Source: Lagierella massiliensis
GTDB lineage: Bacteria; Bacillota; Clostridia; Tissierellales; Peptoniphilaceae
Length of the DNA: 64,000 bases
NCBI GenBank assembly: GCA_030532135.1
Contig: JAUNLT010000008.1
Span: 1 to 64,000, forward strand
Direction: 5' to 3'
Shown here piece by piece: positions 53,438-62,583 of the stretch. The notes below the pieces were generated by a model that was not told where the DNA came from, searched no databases, and worked only from the letters and a program-made list of their open reading frames with translations. How positions within the stretch are numbered: the stretch's first letter is position 1; each line of letters begins with the position of its first letter. The translations under genes and the position numbers were made by a program.

Positions 53438-54268
53438 ATGGAAAAAGATATAGTTAGAGATTTTTCATTAAAAGATAATCCTGTTCGTCCTCTAGCCTAC
53501 AAGATAATCAATATAGAAAAACACACTGATATAGAATGGACTTTTAGAATTGAATATGACAAAAAAATGTTACCTGGACAATTTTTAGAATTATCCATTC
53601 CTAGAACAGGTGAAGCTCCAATCTCAGTTAGTGGAATCGGAGAAGGTTTTGTTGATCTTACAATAAGAAATGTAGGACTTGTTACTAATGAAATCTTCAA
53701 AAAGGAAGTTGGAGATAATATCTTTGCAAGGGGACCTTATGGAAATGGTTGGCCAATAGACAAATTAAAAGGCAAACATGTGGTAATTGTAGCAGGAGGA
53801 ACCGGACTATCTCCTGTCAGAGGTCTAATTGAATACATAAGAAATAATAGCAATGAATTCAAAGACCTTCACCTTATTGCGGGTTTTAAAAACCATAATT
53901 CAGTCCTATTTAAAAATGACTTAAAGATTTGGAGTAAAGCTGAAAATTTCAAAACCACCTACTCACTAGATACGGAAGAATATGAAGGTTTCAAAAAAGG
54001 TATGGTCACAGAGTTTATTAAAGACATTCCCTTTAAAAACTTTGAAGACAACTACGCTTGTTTAATGGTAGGACCTCCAGTTATGTTAAGATTTACAGCT
54101 CTTGCTTTCTTAAAAGAAGGTGTTGAAGAAGAAAAAATCTGGACAAGCTTTGAAAGAAGAATGTCTTGTGGAGTTGGAAAGTGTGGACACTGCAGAATAA
54201 ACGATACATACGTTTGTACAGATGGTCCCGTTTTTAATTACACCAAGGCAAAAGAATTATTAGATTAA
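53438..54268 (+). CDS. asrB: Anaerobic sulfite reductase subunit B
   Basis: A ferredoxin-NADP reductase/PyrK-like subunit that passes NAD(P)H electrons to AsrA/AsrC. It has an FAD-binding region (about residues 20-105, ending FARGPYGNGWP), a nucleotide-binding region beginning VVIVAGGTGLSPVRGL, and a C-terminal 2Fe-2S motif CGVGKCGHCRIN with a further Cys. Its ATG lies 1 bp after asrA. Confidence 0.95.
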   Translation: MEKDIVRDFSLKDNPVRPLAYKIINIEKHTDIEWTFRIEYDKKMLPGQFLELSIPRTGEAPISVSGIGEGFVDLTIRNVGLVTNEIFKKEVGDNIFARGPYGNGWPIDKLKGKHVVIVAGGTGLSPVRGLIEYIRNNSNEFKDLHLIAGFKNHNSVLFKNDLKIWSKAENFKTTYSLDTEEYEGFKKGMVTEFIKDIPFKNFEDNYACLMVGPPVMLRFTALAFLKEGVEEEKIWTSFERRMSCGVGKCGHCRINDTYVCTDGPVFNYTKAKELLD

Positions 54269-54277
54269 GGAGGGAAT

Positions 54278-55306
54278 ATGACAAGAGATATAGATGTAGG
54301 GCAATTGAGACAAACCTGTTTTAGACAGTCTAAAGTTCCTGGAGAGTTTATGCTCCAATTGAGAGTTCCTGGCGCTGTTGTTGACTCTAAATGGCTTTCA
54401 GAGATTCAATACATATGCCAAACTTGGGGAAATGGAGATTTCCATATTGGTAATAGACAAACCTTTGACGTTCCAGGAATTAAATATGAAGATGTACCCA
54501 AAGTTAAAGAATATATTAAAGACTATATAGACGCCATAGAAAACGAACTATGCGATGTGGGTATGGATGTAACTGACGAAGGATATCCCTTTATCGGACC
54601 CCGTAATATTACAGCTTGTATCGGTGGTGTACACTGTATTAAAGCTGCACAAAATACTCAAAGACTTGCTCGTAAACTGGAAAAAGTCATCTACCCAAGC
54701 CCTTACCACATTAAGATATCCATAGCTGGGTGTCCAAACGACTGTGCAAAAGCTCACTTTACAGACTTTGGGTTCATTGGTGCTACAGTACCTGTTTATG
54801 AAATAGACCGTTGTATTGGTTGTGGCGCTTGTTCAGACAAGTGTACAGCTGTAGCTACAAGAGTTTTATCTCTAAACGAAAACTTTAAAATAGACAAAGA
54901 CTCCTGCTGCTGTGTTGGATGTGGAGAATGTGTTACTGCATGCCCTACAAGTGCTTGGAGAAGAGACGAAAAAAAATTATGGACAGTTATGATTGGCGGT
55001 AGAACTGGTAAACAATATCCAAGAATGGGTACTATGTTTGCCAAATTCATGTCAGAAGATGCAATATTACAAATGATGAGTAATTGGCAAGAATTTTCTA
55101 AATATGTACTAGACGGAAAACCTCTATACCTACACGGTGGTCACTTAATGGATAGAGTAGGTTTTCCAACCTTTAAGAAAATGATGTTAAAAGACGTTGA
55201 CCTAAATCCAGAATGTACCATAGCAGATAGGGTTAACTGGTCAGAAAAAGAATACCGAACAAACATTAACGTTAAGCCTATTGAAGATCACAAGGCTTGG
55301 AAGTAA
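54278..55306 (+). CDS. asrC: Anaerobic sulfite reductase subunit C (siroheme subunit)
   Basis: The catalytic subunit that reduces sulfite to sulfide. The N-terminal nitrite/sulfite reductase half holds the siroheme-4Fe-4S ligands (CIGGVHC and GCPNDC). It is followed by two ferredoxin clusters (CIGCGACSDKC and CCVGCGECVTACP). At 342 residues it has normal length. TAAGGAGGG precedes the ATG. The siroheme cofactor is made by the divergent operon next door. Confidence 0.96.
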   Translation: MTRDIDVGQLRQTCFRQSKVPGEFMLQLRVPGAVVDSKWLSEIQYICQTWGNGDFHIGNRQTFDVPGIKYEDVPKVKEYIKDYIDAIENELCDVGMDVTDEGYPFIGPRNITACIGGVHCIKAAQNTQRLARKLEKVIYPSPYHIKISIAGCPNDCAKAHFTDFGFIGATVPVYEIDRCIGCGACSDKCTAVATRVLSLNENFKIDKDSCCCVGCGECVTACPTSAWRRDEKKLWTVMIGGRTGKQYPRMGTMFAKFMSEDAILQMMSNWQEFSKYVLDGKPLYLHGGHLMDRVGFPTFKKMMLKDVDLNPECTIADRVNWSEKEYRTNINVKPIEDHKAWK

Positions 55307-55315
55307 GGAGTTAAT

Positions 55316-55795
55316 ATGTCAACAGAAATTTTTGGAGTAAAAGATTTACTTGAATCCCTAGTTAGACTAGAGCAAAATGGTTACAATTTTTATATAAAAG
55401 CCAGCGAAAAGTTCGATAATTTAGAAATTAGAGAATTCTTCAAATTCTTAGCTGAACAAGAACTTGGCCACGAAGAACTTTACAAAAATCTAGCAAAAGA
55501 AGTTGAAACTTCAAACTCAAACACTAGTAGGGAATCTTACGATAACGAATACAACGAATATCTAAAATCCCTAGTAGAAAATACATTTAATTTTCAAATA
55601 GACGAAAATATTTCTGATGTTAATGAGGTTTACAAAATAGCTATAACATTAGAAAAAGATACCATAATATTTATTGGTGAAATCAGAAGATTAATGCCCA
55701 ACTTTAGTCCTGAAATCTTTGAAAAAGTTGAAAAAGAAGAAAGAAGTCATATTAGGTTGATAAACGACTGGTACAATAAATATATAAAAAATTAA
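55316..55795 (+). CDS. Ferritin-like/rubrerythrin-type di-iron protein
   Basis: A 159-residue four-helix ferritin-like protein with iron-ligand segments LVRLEQNGYNFY, LAEQELGHEELY, LEKDTIIFIGEI and KEERSHIRL. It lacks a rubredoxin domain. Similar stand-alone ferritin-like proteins accompany redox enzymes and may protect them from oxygen or store iron. It follows asrC by 9 bp with AAGGAG, so it is the fourth gene of the asr operon. Confidence 0.88.
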   Translation: MSTEIFGVKDLLESLVRLEQNGYNFYIKASEKFDNLEIREFFKFLAEQELGHEELYKNLAKEVETSNSNTSRESYDNEYNEYLKSLVENTFNFQIDENISDVNEVYKIAITLEKDTIIFIGEIRRLMPNFSPEIFEKVEKEERSHIRLINDWYNKYIKN

Positions 55796-56313
55796 TAATC
55801 TAGAATTGAAATACCCCCTTACTTTACGAATTAGTAAGGGGGTATTTTTTTAAATTTAATTATAAATAAAAATGTATAAGCTTATAAATACTAGGTCAAT
55901 GTATTGTGACATCTTTTTTCACAGTATCCAAAAGATAATATATCTTATAATAAGCCAATTATAATCTTTTTGTATCTTATTGTAGGATTAAATAAAATTT
56001 GATAAAATATATATTATTTATCTTCATCTTGAAGTCAATAAAAAGTATTTTAAGTGTTTTCTTAACAAATATGAAATAGGGTATCAAGTAATTCAAATTT
56101 CTACCTACTTATTGAAATGAAATTAAAATAAAAGATTTTTAAGTTAAGTATTGCTATTAGTTACTATCACTTATATGGTTTTCTTTTAAATATTTGTGAG
56201 AGATTGTATAGATTTTAAAAGCCTTATAAATATTACATTAAGCATGATTGAAAAGATCCTTCATGCAAAATTTAATAAGTAAAAATATATATTCTACAAG
56301 GAGTAATTAGATT
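55796..56313. other. Intergenic region
   Basis: Holds the asr terminator at 55810-55850. The remaining 460 bp are AT-rich, with no credible gene and no convincing promoter for the lipoprotein downstream. Confidence 0.5.
55810..55850 (+). terminator. Terminator of the asr operon
   Basis: Perfect 14-bp arms AATACCCCCTTACT and complement, then a T run. Confidence 0.92.
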
Positions 56314-57399
56314 ATGAATAAAAAGCAAATCCAAATCGGTTTTATTGCATTAGCTGTACTAATATCATCAACCGCTTGTGCGCCAAAACAAACCACCGGT
56401 TCTACCGAAGTAACAGTAGAACCAACCACTACAACTGACATAAGTAAAGAAGAACCCGAGTCAACTGAAGATTATAAAAAATTATCGAATTTATATAGCA
56501 GTGTTTTAGATAATATAAACTCTTATAAATTTACAGATTCTTCTGAAGGAGAAAATATTAATTATACTTATGCTCTTGTCAATATGAATGAGTCAGATAC
56601 ACCAGAATTACTCGTTTCTGAAAACACAGAATATGGACTCTCTAATGTTAAAATCTTTTCTTCAAATGATGATTTTACTAAGGAAATTACATCAGATGAA
56701 GTTTTAACCACTGGAGTTGCAGGAACTGGCGGATTTAGAGGGGGCTTAACTCAAAATGAAAGTCGTAATGCTTTAATTTATACTAATTTTTCATCAGGGA
56801 CAGGCGATTTGACAAGAGAAGAAATTACCTCATTAGTTGAAAGCGATAATCTTGAATTAAAAAGAACAATTACCTGGGAGGGAAATATAAATGATTCTCC
56901 TGTAGATAAATTTTTTGAAATAGAATTTGTTGATATCGCTAATAGAAAAATCCTAGAAACTCTAGCCTCCACTCCATATGGAGAATATAGAGATAAAATC
57001 ATTTCAGAAAATGATGATGAAGTAGGAGAAACTTCTTTAGACAATCAAATTCAAGCAGAAAGAGACGCAGGAAAAATGGTAGTTTCAGGAGATGTAAAAG
57101 TATTTAATCACAACGAAATGATTGACTACCAAAATTTAGATCCTAATATGTTACCCGATATAGGTGAAACTTATGTTGTTCTTCTTTTAAAAGACTTTGT
57201 AGATGTTAATATGCATTTAGGAGCAGATCCTGGATATAGAGTAAGATCTGTAAACATCATTGGACTTCCTGATGATATGGCTACTTATGATGGACAAAAT
57301 ATCACCATCAGTTTTACCGCCGATGACGGACATTGGCAAACAGATGTTAGTCTTCCTATGAATGCACCTCGTATGCACCAAGTCAAGGTCTTAAAATAA
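56314..57399 (+). CDS. Putative lipoprotein, hypothetical
   Basis: A lipoprotein signal (lipobox SSTAC, residue about 22) is followed by a Thr/Glu-rich linker to about residue 50 and two regions I cannot assign. The first (about 55-215) contains YALVNMNESDTPELLVSEN, typical of surface lipoproteins that describe measured properties but have no known role. The second (about 255-361) is beta-rich. CAAGGAGTAATTAG precedes the ATG. Confidence 0.75.
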   Translation: MNKKQIQIGFIALAVLISSTACAPKQTTGSTEVTVEPTTTTDISKEEPESTEDYKKLSNLYSSVLDNINSYKFTDSSEGENINYTYALVNMNESDTPELLVSENTEYGLSNVKIFSSNDDFTKEITSDEVLTTGVAGTGGFRGGLTQNESRNALIYTNFSSGTGDLTREEITSLVESDNLELKRTITWEGNINDSPVDKFFEIEFVDIANRKILETLASTPYGEYRDKIISENDDEVGETSLDNQIQAERDAGKMVVSGDVKVFNHNEMIDYQNLDPNMLPDIGETYVVLLLKDFVDVNMHLGADPGYRVRSVNIIGLPDDMATYDGQNITISFTADDGHWQTDVSLPMNAPRMHQVKVLK

Positions 57400-57462
57400 A
57401 ATCTACAATTACTGCAATAGATAATTAAGAAAATATAAGATACTGGATAAATCTAAAATCAT

Positions 57463-57490
57463 AACCACCCGTATACAGGTGGTTTGTTCA
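57463..57490 (+). terminator. Hairpin after the lipoprotein gene
   Basis: AACCACC/GGTGGTT with an 8-base loop, followed by TGTTC. A possible weak terminator, or part of the adjacent IS200 end. Confidence 0.45.
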
Positions 57491-58070
57491 TAGGCTATAA
57501 GCCCGAGTGATACCACCCAGCGTCTCAAGGCGCTGGTTTTTCACTTCGTTCAAACCTAATTGTTTTTGACACTTTAGCTTAACCCTCAAAGGGTTTATAT
57601 TTATTTTTTGAATGGATCTTCGTATTCTTTTACACTCAATCTATCTACTGCTATGTCATGTTGTTCTTGCTCTCTAATATATTTCGAAATTGTTTTTTCA
57701 TTTAAACCTACTGTGCTCACGTAGTACCCTTCTGCCCAAAAATGACGGTTGCCAAACTTATATTTTAAATTTGCATGTCTGTCAAACATCATTAATGCAC
57801 TTTTCCCTTTTAAATATCCCATAAAACTTGATACAGATATTTTTGGATGTATGCTTACTAACATGTGTACATGATCTGGCATTAAATGTCCCTCTATTAT
57901 TTCAACTCCTTTACATTTACATAGCAGTCTTAGAATTTCTCCAAGGCTTTCCCTGTATTGATTATATATGATTTTTCGTCTATACTTTGGTTAAAGACAA
58001 TGTGATGTTTACAAAACCATTTGGTATGGGGTAATGAATTAACTTTATTGGCCATTAAATCACCTCGTAT
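57490..58070 (-). mobile_element. IS200/IS605-family element remnant
   Basis: Contains a frameshifted tnpA and, beyond its 3' end, the hairpin CCAGCG/CGCTGG (57517-57536) with an 8-base loop, of the kind found near IS200 ends. The tnpA start lies only 18 bp after the ABC-F stop, so the usual left-end hairpin seems missing. Boundaries are approximate. Confidence 0.65.
57601..58056 (-). pseudogene. tnpA: IS200-type transposase TnpA, frameshifted
   Basis: From ATG 58056 the frame reads MANKVNSLPHTKWFCKHHIVF, then goes out of frame. In the next frame PKYRRKIIYNQYRESLGEIL continues through to the normal C terminus. One base is missing around 57985-57993 (an ACCCC-like run shortened to AACC). The second part keeps the HUH motif HVH in PDHVHML and the catalytic Tyr region SKYIREQEQHD. 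It could work only with a programmed shift, which I think unlikely. Confidence 0.85.
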
Positions 58071-58074
58071 TATT

Positions 58075-59514
58075 TTAGATCTGAACAACTCTATTATAAT
58101 ATTTGGTGATTTTTTTATCTTCTATCATCAAAAGTGTGTTTGCAATGTTATTTATTAACTCTTCATCATGAGTTACAAATATAAATGGTCTATCATAAGA
58201 TTCCAATAGATTTTCTAAACTTTCTATTGCTCTTATATCTAAAAAGTTGGTTGGTTCGTCAAAGATAAGATAATTAAAGTCAGATGTTAAAATTTTCCCC
58301 AATTTTACCTTAGCTTTTTCTCCATCGCTTAAAACCTTTATAAGCTTGTAAACATCTTTGGTCTTAAATCCTAATCTTGCAAGGACAATCCTTGTCGTTG
58401 TCTCATTATATATAGATGTATTTAATACATTCTCTAAGATATCAGCATCTTCTTCTAAAATATCACTCATCTGACTAAAATAACCTATTTTAAGATTTGG
58501 ATGCACCCATATATTTTCTTCATTGAGAATCATCTTTAAAAGGGTGGTTTTTCCACTTCCGTTTTCTCCTATAAGTGCTACTTTAGAATTATTTTTAATT
58601 TGAAAGTTGGCGTTTTCAAATAATATTTTATCATCAAACTCTTTACTTATATTCTCCGCTCTTATCAATATTTTAGAATGTATTCTTTTACTATCCGGGA
58701 TGGATAAATGTATTTTTACTTCATCTTTAGGCTTTTCTTTCACTTCTAAATGGTTAATTCTTGATTCTACAGATTTAACTTGTTTGTCTAGTTTTTTCTT
58801 GTTTTCTTGACCACCCATCTTATGAAGTCTTGCTTCCGAATTACCCATTCTTTTAGGTGTAGTTTTTACTTTTGATGATTGTTCTTTGATAGTGATAGCT
58901 AGACTTTCAAGCCTTCTTTTTTCTTTTATAAAATTTGAATATTCTTTTTCTTGAAATTTCTGTCTTTTCTCTCTTTCATCGAGATAGAATTTATAGTTCC
59001 CATTATACTCTTCAATTTTCCCGTTTTTTAATTCTAGAATCTTTCCACAAGTTTTATTTATGAAATCACGATCATGAGAAATTAAAAGGTAACCTACTTT
59101 TCTTGAATTTAACTTTTCTATAAGTTCTTCCTTTTGCATGAAATCTAAATGAGATGTAGGCTCGTCCATTAAAAGAAACTTAAAACCATCAGATAGTAAT
59201 TCTGTCAGCTTTAATCTTTGATACTCCCCCGGACTATATTTGTCACCCCTATCTAAATGTGATTTAGAGTAGATTTCATCAGAAAAATACTTATCTTTGA
59301 TATCGTAGTTTAATAAATACCCTGGCTCTCTATCTACTCTTAGTCGGCCAATATAATCTTTATCAAGTCCTAATATTATTCTTAAAAGAGTTGTTTTACC
59401 TGTCCCATTTTCACCTATCAATGCTATTTTATCAGTTTCATTCATTGATAGATTTTCAATTTCAAAAAGTTTTCTTTCAGGTGTAGTTTTTATTAAGTTT
59501 TGTATATATATCAT
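58075..59514 (-). CDS. ABC-F family ribosomal protection-type ATPase
   Basis: A 479-residue protein with two ABC domains and no membrane segment: Walker A GENGTGKT and GENGSGKT, Walker B FLLMDEPTSHLD and YLIFDEPTNFLD, signatures YSPGEYQRL and LSDGEKAKV. The linker (about residues 180-285) is long, charged and contains KRMGNSEARLHKMGG, a feature of antibiotic-resistance ABC-F proteins (Vga/Lsa/Msr groups) rather than of housekeeping EttA. It probably dislodges antibiotics from the ribosome; the drug class is unknown. A leader peptide and hairpin precede it. Confidence 0.85.
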   Translation of the reverse strand: MIYIQNLIKTTPERKLFEIENLSMNETDKIALIGENGTGKTTLLRIILGLDKDYIGRLRVDREPGYLLNYDIKDKYFSDEIYSKSHLDRGDKYSPGEYQRLKLTELLSDGFKFLLMDEPTSHLDFMQKEELIEKLNSRKVGYLLISHDRDFINKTCGKILELKNGKIEEYNGNYKFYLDEREKRQKFQEKEYSNFIKEKRRLESLAITIKEQSSKVKTTPKRMGNSEARLHKMGGQENKKKLDKQVKSVESRINHLEVKEKPKDEVKIHLSIPDSKRIHSKILIRAENISKEFDDKILFENANFQIKNNSKVALIGENGSGKTTLLKMILNEENIWVHPNLKIGYFSQMSDILEEDADILENVLNTSIYNETTTRIVLARLGFKTKDVYKLIKVLSDGEKAKVKLGKILTSDFNYLIFDEPTNFLDIRAIESLENLLESYDRPFIFVTHDEELINNIANTLLMIEDKKITKYYNRVVQI

Positions 59515-59517
59515 AAA

Positions 59518-59554
59518 TCCTCCTATAATTTTTGAGAGGATTTCTTTTCCTCTC
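59518..59554 (-). promoter_or_regulatory. Leader hairpin and ribosome site of the ABC-F gene
   Basis: GAGAGGA/TCCTCTC (59534-59554) forms a hairpin starting right after the leader-peptide stop. The AAATCCTC in its 3' arm is also complementary to GAGGATTT at the ABC-F ribosome site (59522-59515). Two exclusive foldings are thus possible, as in translation attenuation. There is no T run, so it is not a terminator. Confidence 0.5.
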
Positions 59555-59587
59555 TTAGTTATTTAGAAAATTATCTATATTAATCAC
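59555..59587 (-). CDS. Ten-residue leader peptide upstream of the ABC-F gene
   Basis: GTG at 59587 with AGGAGG at 59602-59597 (9-bp spacing) opens a frame reading (V/M)INIDNFLNN, ending at TAA 59557-59555, directly against the hairpin. Antibiotic-inducible ABC-F and erm genes often carry such leaders, in which a drug-stalled ribosome changes RNA folding. Whether this peptide stalls ribosomes is not known. Confidence 0.55.
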   Translation of the reverse strand: MINIDNFLNN

Positions 59588-59861
59588 TTTTCTGTACCTC
59601 CTAATAATAATTTTAATTTTATTATACCCTTTTTAAATTTGTTGGTATATCTCCTAGTGTAATCATCACTCTTCCAAGTATTTCACCTTACTCTTTTTCA
59701 AATGCGCTTATTTTACCATTTTTTTCAAGTATTTCTTCTAAATTTTATATCTAATTTTAGATTATCTGCATAAAAACTATACTTTCAAACATTTTGAAGT
59801 ACAAAAAAACATTTTACAACGAATTTACCACGACTGAATGAGTCTTGATATGACGAAATAC
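59588..59861. other. Intergenic region with ABC-F promoter
   Basis: TATAAT on the minus strand at 59626-59621 is the likely -10 of the ABC-F transcript, giving a leader of about 100 nt. No matching -35 is clear. The rest shows no gene. Confidence 0.5.
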
Positions 59862-59904
59862 AAAGGGAGATTGCACGTATAATTAAACCGCACATCTCCC
59901 TTTA
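59862..59904 (-). terminator. Terminator of the bacteriocin-type ABC exporter genes
   Basis: Arms AAAGGGAGAT (59862-59871) and ATCTCCCTTT (59894-59903) with an inner TGC/GCA pairing, 6 bp after the ATPase stop. Confidence 0.75.
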
Positions 59905-59909
59905 ACAAA

Positions 59910-60560
59910 CTATCTAAAGCTTTCTACGTTTATAACTCTGGAAAAATAATCGCACAAATTCATGTTGTGAGTAACCATGATTATAGTAACGCCCTTTTCA
60001 TTTAATTCTTTCAAAAGTTTCATCACTATCAACTCATTCTCTTTATCAAGTCCAGAAGTTGGTTCATCAGCTAATATAATCTGACTTCCTTGCAAAATCA
60101 ATTTAATAATTGCAATTCGCTGTTGCTCTCCACCGCTTAACTGATATACTTTTTTGTTAAGCATGTCACTTAGCTCAAATTGCTTTAAATACTTATTGAT
60201 TAGTTTCAGTTTTTCTTCTTTTTTTATTTTTTTATATTCAAGAGCTAATTTTAAATTCCACAATACGCTCTCATCTTCTATTAGTCCATAATTTTGAAAC
60301 ATATAGCCTATTGTATATCTTCTCAAAATCATAGCATTTTTACTGTTCATAGATAAATTTTGATGACCGTCAATAGTGATTGTTCCCTCAGATATATCAG
60401 TAATCAATCCTATTATATTTAAAAGTGTCGTTTTACCTGCTCCACTTTTTCCTACAAGCCCCACAAATTCGCCTTTTTCTATTTCTAAAGATAAATTTTC
60501 AAATAGAACCTGATTTTTCCCATATTCTTTTTTGACGTTCTTCAATATAATCAATGACAT
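59910..60560 (-). CDS. ABC exporter ATP-binding protein, lactococcin-972/MacB-like
   Basis: A 216-residue ABC ATPase: Walker A GKSGAGKT, Q loop MFQNYGL, signature LSGGEQQR, Walker B IILADEPTSGLD, switch His MVTHN. It resembles LolD/MacB-type ATPases that partner the bacteriocin-associated membrane protein encoded just before it (2-bp gap). The pair probably exports or gives resistance to a small bacteriocin. Confidence 0.88.
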   Translation of the reverse strand: MSLIILKNVKKEYGKNQVLFENLSLEIEKGEFVGLVGKSGAGKTTLLNIIGLITDISEGTITIDGHQNLSMNSKNAMILRRYTIGYMFQNYGLIEDESVLWNLKLALEYKKIKKEEKLKLINKYLKQFELSDMLNKKVYQLSGGEQQRIAIIKLILQGSQIILADEPTSGLDKENELIVMKLLKELNEKGVTIIMVTHNMNLCDYFSRVINVESFR

Positions 60561-60562
60561 AT

Positions 60563-62518
60563 TTATGCCCCCTTTTCAATCTCATATAAAGCATTTGAGA
60601 TATAAATTCTATAAAGCAATTCGCAGAACATGTAGTCAATAAGTATAATCGCAAAAAGGCAAGCAAAATAATAATTTATAGCAGTTAATACGCCTGATAT
60701 AATGAGTTCGATTCCCCAAAAAATATACCGATTTTTCAGTGTTCTAAAATGAGAGAATCCTAAAATCTCTTTTGCCGCATATCTCTTTCGATTTACAAAA
60801 ATGTCCACATAATTTGAAATATATAAAATAAACAGTAAAGACACTATAAAGACAATCATAAACATAGTGAGCGTTTTAAGAACGAATGTCACATTTTCAA
60901 GTTGCATTAAATAAGGTGTGAGTAATGTTCCAGGTGTAACTAATTGCTCTAAATCATATTTTGATAATAAAGAAGAAAAATCTTCTCTTGACTCCATTTG
61001 AAAAAATAGACACCTTGTATTTAAAGAATCCAAATAGTAAAGTCCTGCAAAATTGCCTGTATCAACAATGATAATAGGATTAGCCATATCTGAAAAACCA
61101 TTCTCTGTATTAACTTTTATCGTAGAATCATCATCTATATAAACAACATTAAATTTATCAATAGTTTTTTCTTCTTCTGGTATTCCATAAAATTGATTGT
61201 AATTCATCAATCGGAAATATTCTTGCTTAATATATTCGTTGATAGAATTTTCATCATTCTTATATTTATGTGGAACCAATACTGTTGGTTCACTAAATAT
61301 ATCTTCTTCCAATGATTTTCCACTGAGCTGGATATTTGAAAATTCATTCAGATAATTTCTATTTGCGATAACAAGTTGTTGTTCATAATAGGGGCGTGAT
61401 GTCTGCAAAGCACCCTCTGTCCTAAAATCACATAGTAGTGAATGGTTATGATTATACATTTCTAATGTTTGTTCAGAATAATTTTCTAATATGTCTGTGT
61501 TTGCTAACGCATAGTCATACTCCGAGGAATTAAAACCATTAGCGGTATAATATCCGTCCAGGTATTTATAATCTAAAACAGCTTGTTGGCTTTGTCTAAA
61601 TGAGTTTTTCTGATTCAGCAATGAAATAATAGTAATAGCAATTATTACCGAAAAAATTATTTTTATAGCCTGAACTACAATATTTGTACCGCTATTTAAA
61701 GTCTTATTTTTTATCATTGCCTCTAAAGAAACAAACTTAATTAAAATACTTGTAATTAAAACACAAAGTATATTTATAACTAAAACACCAATAAAGAACA
61801 CTACACTTGTCGCTAGATAAGAAAAATCATATCTGTTAGTTAATGCGTAATATAAATTTAACAAGAATAGTAATGCTAAACATATTACAGAAAAATATTT
61901 TATTATACTGGTAATTTGCTCCTTTAAAATATGTATAGTAGAAAAGCCCATGCTTTTTTTAATACCTATTTTTTTCAAACTATAAGACGTATAAATACAG
62001 TATATGGTTAGAATTACAATAAATAAGATTACAAAATTCAGAAGATTCAATTCTAACACCATACTATACGGAATAGCATCGCTTTCAAAGTTATTTATTG
62101 CGACGGACAGTTGAGAAGCTATCTCTTTGATTGCGTCAGCTGGTAAATCTGTATAGAATACACCAACACTATCTAAAAAATCTTCCTTTTGCAATTCATG
62201 ATATTGAAACAAAATAGAAGAAGATATAGGCTGTTTTTGTGTAAACTCATTTAATGGATAGCAATATAAATCATAAACAGATTTATCTGTTGAAGTGAGC
62301 GTGTTGTTAATGAGTTCTAATTTGTTTTGAGAATATTCTTCTGTAAATACTGTATAAAATTCGCCGAGAATTTCTGGCGATGTTTCTTCCAAAACATACC
62401 CTTTTAAATTCTCAGTAGCGATGTTATTCTTTTCATAAATGTTGTAAATAGAAGTATTAAAAATATATGCAAAGAGTATAACTTCAAGAAAAATAAAAAT
62501 CTTTAAAAATTTTTTCAT
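60563..62518 (-). CDS. Bacteriocin-associated integral membrane protein (DUF1430, lactococcin 972 type)
   Basis: A 651-residue permease-like protein: one N-terminal helix, a large extracytoplasmic domain (about residues 30-165), three central helices, a second external domain (about 310-515), and three closing helices. The opening helix, the LELNLLNFVILFIVILTIYCIYTSYSLKKIGIKK-type segment (residues about 160-195) and the two-lobed layout fit proteins of lactococcin 972 loci. The start at 62518 is chosen because of the poly-G ribosome site just upstream. No bacteriocin precursor gene is visible nearby. Confidence 0.8.
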   Translation of the reverse strand: MKKFLKIFIFLEVILFAYIFNTSIYNIYEKNNIATENLKGYVLEETSPEILGEFYTVFTEEYSQNKLELINNTLTSTDKSVYDLYCYPLNEFTQKQPISSSILFQYHELQKEDFLDSVGVFYTDLPADAIKEIASQLSVAINNFESDAIPYSMVLELNLLNFVILFIVILTIYCIYTSYSLKKIGIKKSMGFSTIHILKEQITSIIKYFSVICLALLFLLNLYYALTNRYDFSYLATSVVFFIGVLVINILCVLITSILIKFVSLEAMIKNKTLNSGTNIVVQAIKIIFSVIIAITIISLLNQKNSFRQSQQAVLDYKYLDGYYTANGFNSSEYDYALANTDILENYSEQTLEMYNHNHSLLCDFRTEGALQTSRPYYEQQLVIANRNYLNEFSNIQLSGKSLEEDIFSEPTVLVPHKYKNDENSINEYIKQEYFRLMNYNQFYGIPEEEKTIDKFNVVYIDDDSTIKVNTENGFSDMANPIIIVDTGNFAGLYYLDSLNTRCLFFQMESREDFSSLLSKYDLEQLVTPGTLLTPYLMQLENVTFVLKTLTMFMIVFIVSLLFILYISNYVDIFVNRKRYAAKEILGFSHFRTLKNRYIFWGIELIISGVLTAINYYFACLFAIILIDYMFCELLYRIYISNALYEIEKGA

Positions 62519-62544
62519 AACATACGCCCCCCCTTTCTTTGAAG

Positions 62545-62583
62545 AAAAATACAAAATAGGGCGAGACAAGTAGCCCCACCCTA
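62545..62583 (-). promoter_or_regulatory. Attenuator-like terminator before the bacteriocin-type membrane gene
   Basis: On the minus strand TAGGGTG/CGCCCTA (one G-T pair) closes a 13-base loop and is followed by TTTTGTATTTTT. It is placed about 30 bp before the start codon, as an attenuator would be. Confidence 0.5.

Noticed and set aside
59534-59554. Intrinsic terminator in the ABC-F leader
   Set aside because: The hairpin is followed by As, not Ts, on the coding strand, so transcription termination is unlikely; a translational role is favoured.
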